Source: Candidatus Omnitrophota bacterium (GTDB lineage: Bacteria > Omnitrophota > Omnitrophia > Omnitrophales > Aquincolibacteriaceae). From it: a stretch of 40,145 nt of DNA. A program made the position numbers and the translations under genes. The notes beneath the pieces are model-generated. The model saw only the letters and a program-made list of their open reading frames with translations. It had not been told where the DNA came from and did not search any database. The stretch covers positions 1-40,145 of the forward strand of contig PLLJ01000028.1 in NCBI GenBank assembly GCA_003140935.1, written 5' to 3'. This document shows, in pieces, positions 15,080-20,639 of this stretch (its first letter is position 1; the number at the start of each line of letters is the position of its first letter).

Positions 15080-16071
15080 GAGTAGAAACCTCCTGTGACG
15101 AAACATCGTGTTCGGTCCTGCGAGGCAAAGACACGATCCTTTCCAACATTGTTTCCTCCAGTCTTTTCCGGCACAAGAAATTCGGCGGCGTGGTGCCCGA
15201 GATCGCGTCCCGGCATTGCATGGAACAGATCCAATGCGTGTTCGAGGAAGCGCTCCGTGAAGCCAGGATCAAACCTGAGGATCTCGATCTTATCGCGGTC
15301 ACCCAAGGCCCGGGGCTCATCGGTTCTCTTCTGGTCGGCGTCGCGTTCGCCAAGGCGCTCGCGTACCAACTCGGCATTCCCATCGTCGGCGTCCATCACA
15401 TGGAAGCACACTTGGTCGCCAATTTTTTCGGGGCCAAGGAACCCCAACGTTTTGTCGGGCTTCTGGTTTCGGGCGGGCATACGATGCTCACCTTCTGCGA
15501 AAAGAGGAAGGTCCATATCCTGGGCGAGACCGTTGACGACGCGGTCGGCGAGGCGTATGACAAGGTCGCGAAGATCATGGGGCTCAGTTATCCCGGCGGG
15601 CCCATTCTAGATAAACTCGCGAAGGGTGGGAACCCGCGGGCCTTTCATTTCACAAGACCGAAGCAGGACAAACGTTTCAATTTCAGTTTCAGCGGCGTGA
15701 AAACGGCCGTGCTCTATCAGTTCCGGGACCCCAAGACCGGGAAGCCGAACCCCTTGGCACCCTCCACGAAAGATATGGCCGCGAGTTTTCAGCATGCCGT
15801 GATCGGCTGGCTTGTCGAGAAGGCGCTCGGCGCCGCTCAATTCAAAGACGTGTCCGATATCGTGGTCGGCGGAGGCGTGAGCGCGAATTCCTATCTGCGC
15901 GAAAAACTCACGCGGGACGCCGGCGCGTTGGGGATCAAGGTCTGGTTCCCGCCGTTGGTGTTAAGCACGGACAATGCGGCGATGATCGCACGCCGGGGTT
16001 TTGAACTTTATCAAAACGGAAAACGGTCGAAACTTAATATGACAGGCGATCCGGGACTCTGTATTCGATAA
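15067..16071 (+). CDS. tsaD: TsaD, tRNA N6-threonylcarbamoyladenosine transferase
   Basis: A 334-residue TsaD/Kae1-type ASKHA protein of normal length: LGVETSCDETSCSV (residues 4-17), VPEIASRHCMEQI, TQGPGLIGSLLVG, the metal-binding HHMEAH (about 113-118), VSGGHTML, FNFSFSGVKTAVL, and VGGGVSANSYLRE with STDNAAMIA near the end. It transfers the threonylcarbamoyl group to A37 of tRNAs reading ANN codons, with TsaB and TsaE, which are not in this window. The ATG at 15067 gives the family N-terminus but is buried in a 24-bp palindrome. It is the last gene of the gat cluster, 91 bases after gatB. Confidence 0.95.
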   Translation: MLTLGVETSCDETSCSVLRGKDTILSNIVSSSLFRHKKFGGVVPEIASRHCMEQIQCVFEEALREARIKPEDLDLIAVTQGPGLIGSLLVGVAFAKALAYQLGIPIVGVHHMEAHLVANFFGAKEPQRFVGLLVSGGHTMLTFCEKRKVHILGETVDDAVGEAYDKVAKIMGLSYPGGPILDKLAKGGNPRAFHFTRPKQDKRFNFSFSGVKTAVLYQFRDPKTGKPNPLAPSTKDMAASFQHAVIGWLVEKALGAAQFKDVSDIVVGGGVSANSYLREKLTRDAGALGIKVWFPPLVLSTDNAAMIARRGFELYQNGKRSKLNMTGDPGLCIR

Positions 16072-16088
16072 AACAGGAGGTTGGCATC

Positions 16089-16550
16089 ATGTTAGGCTTG
16101 ACGCCGCAGGACATTGATTTCGCCATAAAATTGTGCGTGGCGACATTGCTGGGAGCCGTGATCGGCCTTGAGCGAGAGGTCCACGGGAAAGAGGCCGGTT
16201 TCAAGACCTATTCGCTCGTGTGCCTAGGTTCGGCGCTCATGATGATCGTATCCATCGACGTTTTTGAGATCTTCAAAGGAGTCGCTACCGTGGATCCGGG
16301 ACGCATCGCGGCGCAGGCCGTGACCGGGATCGGGTTTCTGGGCGCCGGTGCGATCATCCGTTCAACGGAGGGAGGCATCAAGGGACTCACCACGGCCGCA
16401 GGAATATGGGCCGCGTGCGCGATCGGATTGGCCTGCGGGCTGGGACTTTATAAACAGGCCGTGATGACCACGATCCTTGTGCTGGTGATCCTGGTGGTTT
16501 TCTCAAAAATCCAGCGTAAGATCCTTCCCCAAAAGCAGCATGGCGAATAA
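16089..16550 (+). CDS. MgtC/SapB family inner membrane protein
   Basis: A 153-residue protein with four or five membrane helices, matching the MgtC/SapB N-terminal domain: LCVATLLGAVIGLERE (about residues 16-31), GFKTYSLVCLGSALMMI, RIAAQAVTGIGFLGAGAII, and GLTTAAGIWAACAIGLACG. The C-terminal ACT-like domain of true virulence MgtC is absent, as in many environmental members. Roles proposed for the family include adaptation to low magnesium and control of F-type ATP synthase. The strong AGGAGG (16075-16080) fixes the start. It follows tsaD by 17 bases. Confidence 0.9.
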   Translation: MLGLTPQDIDFAIKLCVATLLGAVIGLEREVHGKEAGFKTYSLVCLGSALMMIVSIDVFEIFKGVATVDPGRIAAQAVTGIGFLGAGAIIRSTEGGIKGLTTAAGIWAACAIGLACGLGLYKQAVMTTILVLVILVVFSKIQRKILPQKQHGE

Positions 16551-16567
16551 AGCTGCGTTCTCCAGGA

Positions 16568-16596
16568 TTGACACCCTGAGCGCAAAAAGCTAGAAT
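16568..16596 (+). promoter_or_regulatory. Strong sigma-70 promoter of hisG
   Basis: TTGACA (16568-16573), 17-base spacer, TAGAAT (16591-16596). The hisG ATG begins at 16606, only nine bases after the -10 box, so the expected start of transcription falls within a few bases of the start codon. Confidence 0.65.
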
Positions 16597-16605
16597 CCGC
16601 CCTCG

Positions 16606-17478
16606 ATGAATACGCTCAAGATCGCATTACCCAAAGGCAGTCTCGAAGAAGCGACCTATAATCTCTTCAAGCGGGCCGGTTTCAAGATCAATGTCAATGC
16701 CCGTTCCTACATTCCTTCCATTGATGATCCCGAGATCGAGGTGGTCCTCTTCCGCCCGCAGGAAATGTCCCGCTATGTTGAAGACGGCATTGTGGATTGC
16801 GGCCTGACCGGACATGACTGGATCGTGGAGAATGATTCCAAGGTCGTGGAACTTTGCGAGCTGCAATATTCCAAGCGCACTTCCAATGCCGTTCGCTGGG
16901 TCCTGGCCGTGCACGAAACCTCGCCTTTTAAAAGCGTCAAGGACCTGAACGGAAAAAAGATCGTGACCGAGCTCGTGGGCGTCACGAAGCGTTATCTTAA
17001 AAAAAATAAAGTGACCGCAGAAGTGGAATTTTCCTGGGGTGCCACGGAGGCCAAACCGCCGCGTCTTGCGGACGCTATTGTGGAGGCGACCGAGACAGGG
17101 TCCAGCCTTCGCGCGAACAGGCTCAAGATCATCGATACCGTGATCGTTTCCATCCCGAAGTTCATCGCGAACAAACAGAGCGTCAAGGACCCTTGGAAAA
17201 AGCATAAGATGGATAATCTCATCATGCTTCTTGAGGGCGCGATGCGTGCTCAAGAAAAAGTCGGTCTCAAAATGAATGTTGAGAAGAAGAACTTGCGGAA
17301 GGTCTTGAACCTTCTTCCGGCCATGAAGAAACCGACTATCGCGAATCTTACGGACAAGAACTGGCTCGACGTCGAAACCATCATCGACGAGTCTGTGGTC
17401 CGTGAATTGATCCCGGCGCTCAAGAAGGCCGGAGCTTCGGGCATCATCGAATATCCGCTCAATAAAGTGATTCCATAA
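16606..17478 (+). CDS. hisG: HisG, ATP phosphoribosyltransferase (long form)
   Basis: A 290-residue long-form HisG, first enzyme of histidine synthesis, joining ATP and PRPP. Visible: [20 protein letters not shown] at the N-terminus, [13 protein letters not shown] (about residues 64-76), the PRPP loop [14 protein letters not shown] (about 161-174), and a C-terminal PII-like regulatory domain (about 210-290, [20 protein letters not shown]), which marks the form that works without HisZ and is inhibited by histidine. It stands alone without other his genes. No ribosome-binding site is present and the promoter lies almost at the start codon. prs, which makes its substrate PRPP, lies 5.5 kb downstream. 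Confidence 0.93.
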   Translation: MNTLKIALPKGSLEEATYNLFKRAGFKINVNARSYIPSIDDPEIEVVLFRPQEMSRYVEDGIVDCGLTGHDWIVENDSKVVELCELQYSKRTSNAVRWVLAVHETSPFKSVKDLNGKKIVTELVGVTKRYLKKNKVTAEVEFSWGATEAKPPRLADAIVEATETGSSLRANRLKIIDTVIVSIPKFIANKQSVKDPWKKHKMDNLIMLLEGAMRAQEKVGLKMNVEKKNLRKVLNLLPAMKKPTIANLTDKNWLDVETIIDESVVRELIPALKKAGASGIIEYPLNKVIP

Positions 17479-17500
17479 ATGCAGTGAAAAGCAACAAGGG

Positions 17501-17537
17501 GTAAGTTGTAAGAGACTTACCGCTTACGACTTACAAC
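17501..17537. repeat. Heptamer-armed intergenic hairpin, unit GTAAGT(T/C)
   Basis: The left arm is GTAAGTT (17501-17507) and GTAAGAG (17508-17514). The right arm is ACTTACC (17515-17521), GCTTACG (17522-17528), ACTTACA (17529-17535). GTTGTAAG 17505-17512 pairs perfectly with CTTACAAC 17530-17537. It ends two bases before the ribosome-binding site of the miniprotein at 17549. Confidence 0.68.
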
Positions 17538-17548
17538 CGGAGGAAACA

Positions 17549-17647
17549 ATGCCTTGGGCTCGTAAACAGCGCAAGAAGAAGATGAACAAGCATAAGCGCA
17601 AGAAGAAGTTGCGCCGGAACCGCCACAAGAAAAAAGATTGGTCCTAG
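17549..17647 (+). CDS. AURKAIP1/COX24-domain ribosomal miniprotein (bS22/mS38-like)
   Basis: A 32-residue, extremely basic protein, MPWARKQRKKKMNKHKRKKK followed by LRRNRHKKKDWS. A near-ideal ribosome-binding site, GGAGG at 17539-17543, sits six bases before the ATG. The pattern KRKKKMNKHKxKKxLRRxR is that of the AURKAIP1/COX24 domain, known from mitochondrial mS38 and from bS22-type small proteins of some bacteria that bind the small ribosomal subunit near the decoding region. It is too short for most gene finders. A terminator-like structure follows directly, so it may be the last gene after hisG. Confidence 0.72.
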   Translation: MPWARKQRKKKMNKHKRKKKLRRNRHKKKDWS

Positions 17648-17686
17648 CAAAGGGCCGCCCGGAAGGGAGGCGCTTTGCGTGAAGGC

Positions 17687-17749
17687 GGGGAACGGTCAGC
17701 GGGAAACGCGTTGCTTTGCGTTCCCCGTTATCCGTTTCCCGCTTTTTTG
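17687..17749 (+). terminator. Interleaved hairpins with T-run; heptamer class, probable terminator
   Basis: AGCGGGAAACG (17698-17708) pairs with CGTTTCCCGCT (17733-17743), followed by a run of T to 17748, as in a rho-independent terminator with a long loop. A second stem, GGGGAACG (17687-17694) with CGTTCCCC (17719-17726), interleaves with it, so the two cannot form as simple nested hairpins. Both arms are also readable as heptamers (GGGGAAC, GGTCAGC, GGGAAAC; then GTTCCCC, GTTATCC, GTTTCCC). It separates the miniprotein from ispE. Confidence 0.5.
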
Positions 17750-17783
17750 TTTAAAATGATTTCCACAAATCCGAAGACGGATC

Positions 17784-18659
17784 ATGAAAAAAATCGTTCT
17801 CAAAAGCCCTGCCAAACTCAATCTTCATCTGCGAATTCTCGGGCAACGTCCGGACGGGTATCATGAACTCTTGACGCTTTTCCACCGTATTTCGCTTGCG
17901 GATACGATCGTGATCCGAAAAACCTCCGGAGGTTTTAAGCTTACCACGAACCTTTCCTCTCTCGAAACGGGGGAAGGTAATCTCATCACCAAGGCCTACC
18001 GGGCGCTTCAAGCGAAATTCCCCGGGTTGGGCGGTGTCTCCGTGCGACTTACCAAGCGCATTCCTCTGGGCGCCGGGCTTGGAGGCGGTTCCAGTAATGC
18101 GGCGTTTTTTTTACTGGGAATGAAAAAACTTTTCCGGCTGAAGATCTCTCTTAAGGAACTTTTCGCTCTCGGGAAAAAGCTTGGCGCGGATGTGCCGTTC
18201 TTCCTTTCAGATGCCATGCAAGCCATGGCTTGGGGCGTCGGAGAAAAGCTTCAAAAGTTGCCGCACGGCCACTTTCTTTGGTTCTTGTTACTTCTGAAGG
18301 ATCAGGGAACGAATACGAGAAAAGTCTATCAGACACTCTCCTGGAGCGGGCGGCCCCTCTCCTTGACAAAGGAAAGGCGTATTGCTAGAATTCTGCGCTC
18401 TTTTCTTGATAGAAAGAGGATCCGGGAGGCGGCGACACTTGCGCGAAATGATCTGGAAATTCCGGCGTTTCGTCTGATGCCGTCCATCCCCAAAGCTATG
18501 GCGGTTCTCAAAGGCCTGGGAGCTCCCTTCGTTCTCATGAGCGGAAGCGGGGCTACGGTCTTCGCAGCGTTCTCCAGCCGGAAAGAAGCTTTAGACCTAT
18601 CGAAGAGACTGAAAGAAGTTCCCTTTCCTTTTCGCAAGGTGATTTGTCACTCATTTTAG
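17784..18659 (+). CDS. ispE: IspE, 4-diphosphocytidyl-2-C-methyl-D-erythritol kinase
   Basis: A 291-residue GHMP kinase of the non-mevalonate isoprenoid pathway. Motif 1 is SPAKLNLHLRILGQRPDGYH (residues 8-27), motif 2, the ATP loop, is PLGAGLGGGSSNAA (about 94-107), and motif 3 is MSGSGATVFAAF near residue 252. It phosphorylates the 2-hydroxyl of CDP-methylerythritol. The ATG at 17784 has only a weak ribosome-binding site. The position upstream of spoVG, glmU, prs and pth is the same as in Bacillus. A consensus-like promoter lies inside its coding sequence at 18363-18391. Confidence 0.93.
   Translation: MKKIVLKSPAKLNLHLRILGQRPDGYHELLTLFHRISLADTIVIRKTSGGFKLTTNLSSLETGEGNLITKAYRALQAKFPGLGGVSVRLTKRIPLGAGLGGGSSNAAFFLLGMKKLFRLKISLKELFALGKKLGADVPFFLSDAMQAMAWGVGEKLQKLPHGHFLWFLLLLKDQGTNTRKVYQTLSWSGRPLSLTKERRIARILRSFLDRKRIREAATLARNDLEIPAFRLMPSIPKAMAVLKGLGAPFVLMSGSGATVFAAFSSRKEALDLSKRLKEVPFPFRKVICHSF
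18363..18391 (+). promoter_or_regulatory. Possible internal promoter within ispE, upstream of spoVG
   Basis: TTGACA (18363-18368), 17-base spacer, TAGAAT (18386-18391): the same two boxes and spacing as the hisG promoter. It lies 293 bases before spoVG. The coincidence of both boxes inside a gene makes function plausible but unproven. Confidence 0.38.
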
Positions 18660-18683
18660 TACATAAGATCATGGGGTTGAGAA

Positions 18684-18992
18684 GTGAAGATCACAGAGAT
18701 TCGCATTTTTCCCCAAGTGAATAAAGAAAACAAATTGTGTGCCTTTGCCAATATCACCTTCGACGGCTGTTTTGTGGTGCGCGGGCTGAAGGTGCTTGAG
18801 GGGTCGAAGGGTCTTTTCGTGGTGATGCCTTCCCGCAAGGTCAAAGGCGACGATTACCGGGACGTAGCGCATCCCATCACCGCGGAGTTCAAGGATTATA
18901 TTCAAAAAGAAGTTCTGAACGCCTACGAGCTTTTTATCGAACACGAGCCCCAGGCGCAAGCACTCCACAGCGACGATCCGTTCGGGCGTTGA
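18684..18992 (+). CDS. spoVG: SpoVG, nucleic-acid-binding regulator
   Basis: A 102-residue SpoVG with the full family pattern: KITEIRIFPQVNKENKLCAF at the start, ITFDGCFVVRGLKVLEGSKG in the middle, and the signature FVVMPSRKVKGDDYRDVAHP (about residues 47-66), then ITAEFKDYIQKEVLNAYE. SpoVG binds DNA and RNA and, in Gram-positive bacteria and Borrelia, tunes many genes. Here the host is a diderm with lipid A, so spore formation is not implied. GTG start at 18684, with a weak GGGGTTGAG upstream. It normally borders glmU; here tRNA-Gln, a GIY-YIG cassette and two ABC permeases lie between. Confidence 0.92.
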   Translation: MKITEIRIFPQVNKENKLCAFANITFDGCFVVRGLKVLEGSKGLFVVMPSRKVKGDDYRDVAHPITAEFKDYIQKEVLNAYELFIEHEPQAQALHSDDPFGR

Positions 18993-19019
18993 TCACTAGG
19001 TTTTAAGAACAGTTGTTTT

Positions 19020-19025
19020 GATAAT
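19020..19025 (+). promoter_or_regulatory. Possible -10 box of the tRNA-Gln promoter
   Basis: GATAAT lies five bases before the outer copy of the tRNA acceptor sequence at 19030. It would put the start of transcription at that outer copy, as expected for an original tRNA promoter that is now separated from the tRNA by the GIY-YIG cassette. No good -35 box is seen. Confidence 0.3.
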
Positions 19026-19366
19026 TTATTGCCCGGTGTCCGCCTCAGGCAAAAGCCTGAGGACGGATCCGTCCTGGGAATCAAAGATTTCCAGGCGGAG
19101 TGAAATCATGAAAAAGTTCTTTATTTATGTGCTAGTTAGCCAAAAAAATAGACGTATTTACATTGGGCAGACAACCAATTTAGAAAAGCGGATTTTAGTG
19201 CATAATCAGGGGTTTTGCCGATCAACAAAACCCCACAGACCTTGGGCGATTGGATATCACGAAACAGTAAAATCAAGGTCGCAGGCTGTTATCCGTGAGC
19301 GTTATTTGAAGAGCACAGCTGGAAGAAAATTTTTAAGGACAATCTTGTAAAGATTATTGCCCGGTG
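19026..19366 (+). mobile_element. GIY-YIG cassette flanked by 13-bp repeats of the tRNA-Gln 5' end
   Basis: TTATTGCCCGGTG occurs at 19026-19038 and again at 19354-19366, where it covers the first nine bases of tRNA-Gln plus four bases before it. The 315 bases between the copies hold a cluster of palindromes and then one GIY-YIG gene. The palindromes are CCTCAGGC with GCCTGAGG (19043-19062, AAAA loop), GACGGATCCGTC (19062-19073) and an outer CCGCCT (19040-19045) with AGGCGG (19093-19098). This looks like a nuclease-bearing insertion that copied its target at the tRNA 5' edge. Mobility is inferred from the repeats and the nuclease. Confidence 0.65.
19108..19350 (+). CDS. Small GIY-YIG endonuclease-domain protein
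   Basis: An 80-residue stand-alone GIY-YIG domain. The motif appears as FIYVLVS (residues 4-10) and IYIGQTTNLEKRI (about 17-29), with the catalytic Arg in LEKRI, the His in VHNQG, and the metal-binding Glu in VIRERYLKS near residue 67. Such single-domain proteins (UvrC N-terminal-like or YhbQ-like) are frequent in Omnitrophota and candidate phyla and often sit beside RNA genes; their targets are not known. Start is the ATG at 19108 with GGAG at 19097-19100; the frame upstream is only palindromic repeat. It ends seven bases before tRNA-Gln and lies between two copies of the tRNA 5' sequence. Confidence 0.88.
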   Translation: MKKFFIYVLVSQKNRRIYIGQTTNLEKRILVHNQGFCRSTKPHRPWAIGYHETVKSRSQAVIRERYLKSTAGRKFLRTIL

Positions 19367-19428
19367 GTGAAATGGTATCACACTGCCCTTTGGAGGCAAG
19401 ATTCCTGGTTCGAGCCCAGGCCGGGCAG
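19358..19428 (+). tRNA. trnQ: tRNA-Gln (anticodon TTG)
   Basis: A 71-base cloverleaf without encoded CCA. Acceptor TGCCCGG (19358-19364) pairs with CCGGGCA (19421-19427), discriminator G. D stem GTGA with TCAC. The anticodon loop is CTTTGGA, giving anticodon TTG. The T arm is CCTGG TTCGAGC CCAGG. The U1-A72 pair is typical of tRNA-Gln. The base of the anticodon stem is a C-A mismatch (C27-A43) and the variable loop is four bases, both slightly unusual. A tRNA-Gln near ispE and prs is seen in other lineages as well. Confidence 0.88.
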
Positions 19429-19619
19429 GTTTACGAGCGAAACGAGTTGCCCAGGGATGGGCGAGAAGGGAGCACCGCTTGTAAACATAACTGATGTTAT
19501 GTTTGCAGGTGCGGGTGGCCGACCCGGACCCGCTGAGTTTTTTGGCTGGGGAGGGCGCCGAGCCTCCGCCGGAGGCGGATTCGTCCTGAAGCGAAGCTTC
19601 AGGCGAACAGGCCGGGCAG
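19429..19619 (+). other. Structured non-coding cassette flanked by 12-bp repeats of the tRNA-Gln 3' end
   Basis: CAGGCCGGGCAG, the 3' end of tRNA-Gln at 19417-19428, recurs at 19608-19619. Between the copies lie strong hairpins: GCCC with GGGC (19449-19461); an extended stem GCACC(19472) and GTAAACATAAC (19481-19491) with GTTATGTTTGC (19496-19506) and GGTGC (19508-19512); GCGGGT with ACCCGC (19511-19533); GCCTCCG with CGGAGGC (19562-19576); and CCTGAAGC with GCTTCAGG (19585-19603). The piece CGGATTCGTCCTG matches CGGATCCGTCCTG of the GIY-YIG cassette, which links the two. No coding function is seen; an open frame through it starts inside the tRNA. It may be an RNA-forming insertion. Confidence 0.5.
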
Positions 19620-19678
19620 TTTTGCTAGTGCAAAACTACGATGCTGTGAGAGCGCATAGATAGCTCTCTACCGCATCG
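19618..19678 (+). other. Two hairpins downstream of the tRNA-Gln region
   Basis: AGTTTTGC (19618-19625) pairs with GCAAAACT (19630-19637) around TAGT. CGATGC (19639-19644) pairs with GCATCG (19673-19678), with an inner GAGAGC (19648-19653) and GCTCTC (19663-19668). They may be the original 3' trailer of the tRNA, or a leader of the ABC permease mRNA 40 bases further on. Confidence 0.4.
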
Positions 19679-19718
19679 CAGTCCTTGGAAAAAGGATGAG
19701 GATTTTAAAGCTAATATC

Positions 19719-20630
19719 ATGAAAAACGGATTGAAAGATAAAACGAAGGAAACGATCGCGGCGTATGGATTCCTTATGCCGAATCTGCTCGGGTTCCTTC
19801 TGTTCACATCGATCCCAGTGCTGGCTTCGCTGGGCCTAAGTTTTGTGAAGTGGGATCTTTTATCGAAAGGTCCGCAATTCGCGGGACTCGCGAACTTTAT
19901 CGAGTTAACCAAGGATCCTTTTTTCGGGAAGTACTGTTGGAACACGCTCGTTTTGATGACGGCCATTCCGATCAGCATGGCGGGGTCGCTTCTTTTGGCG
20001 ATCGCTCTTAACCAGAAGCTCCGGGGGACGGTCATTTTCAGGACGGTCTATTTTCTCCCGACGATCTGTTCGGGCGTTGCGATCTTTATGCTCTGGCGGT
20101 TGATCTACAATCCGAATTTCGGTTTCTTGAATTCCATGACCGCTCAGTTCGGGGATATGCTGGGGCTGCGGTTGACCGGGCCGAACTGGCTTACGGATGA
20201 AGCGTGGGCGAAACCGGCTTTTATCATCATGAGCGTGTGGCAATCGATCGGCGGCTACAATATGATCCTTTATCTTGCGGCGTTGCAAGGAGTGCCGCGC
20301 GATCTTTATGATGCCGCGGAAGTAGACGGCGCGAACAGCTGGCAGAAATTCTGGAATGTCACCTGGCCGCAGATCTCGCCGACGACTTTTTTTATCGCGA
20401 CGATGAGCTTGATCGGCGGGTTCCAGGCGGGATTCGATCAGGCGTACATCATGACGGGCGGCGGGCCGAACGGGTCCACCACGACGATCATCTATTACAT
20501 CTTTAATAATGCGTTTGAATGGTACCGCATGGGATATGCGGCCGCGATTTCGTGGGTTTTATTCCTGATCATTTTTGCCGTCACGGTCGTGAAATGGCGT
20601 TTTTTTGGCAAAGCCGTTCACTACAATTAA
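19719..20630 (+). CDS. Carbohydrate ABC transporter permease, MalF/UgpA type
   Basis: A 303-residue inner membrane protein with six predicted helices, from AAYGFLMPNLLGFLLFTSIPVL (about residues 14-35) to the last helix near the C-terminus. The EAA loop that docks the ATPase is YDAAEVDGANSWQKFWNVTWP (about 200-220, written in parts: YDAAEVDGA, then FWNVTWPQI). It belongs to the CUT1 family importing sugars or glycerol-phosphate. It is followed nine bases later by the partner permease. Neither binding protein nor ATPase is in the window; CUT1 systems often use a shared ATPase elsewhere. The ATG at 19719 has only a distant GGATGAGG upstream. Confidence 0.88.
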   Translation: MKNGLKDKTKETIAAYGFLMPNLLGFLLFTSIPVLASLGLSFVKWDLLSKGPQFAGLANFIELTKDPFFGKYCWNTLVLMTAIPISMAGSLLLAIALNQKLRGTVIFRTVYFLPTICSGVAIFMLWRLIYNPNFGFLNSMTAQFGDMLGLRLTGPNWLTDEAWAKPAFIIMSVWQSIGGYNMILYLAALQGVPRDLYDAAEVDGANSWQKFWNVTWPQISPTTFFIATMSLIGGFQAGFDQAYIMTGGGPNGSTTTIIYYIFNNAFEWYRMGYAAAISWVLFLIIFAVTVVKWRFFGKAVHYN

Positions 20631-20639
20631 GAGAGAGCC

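Noticed and set aside
19358-19428. tRNA-Gln as a pseudogene because of the C27-A43 mismatch
   Set aside because: All other stems and the T loop are intact, the acceptor is perfect and U1-A72 is as expected, so a single stem-base mismatch is tolerated.
19364-19663. 99-codon open frame beginning inside tRNA-Gln
   Set aside because: It starts in the D arm of the tRNA and runs through repeats and hairpins; it has no ribosome-binding site or family likeness. It is read-through of a structured RNA region.
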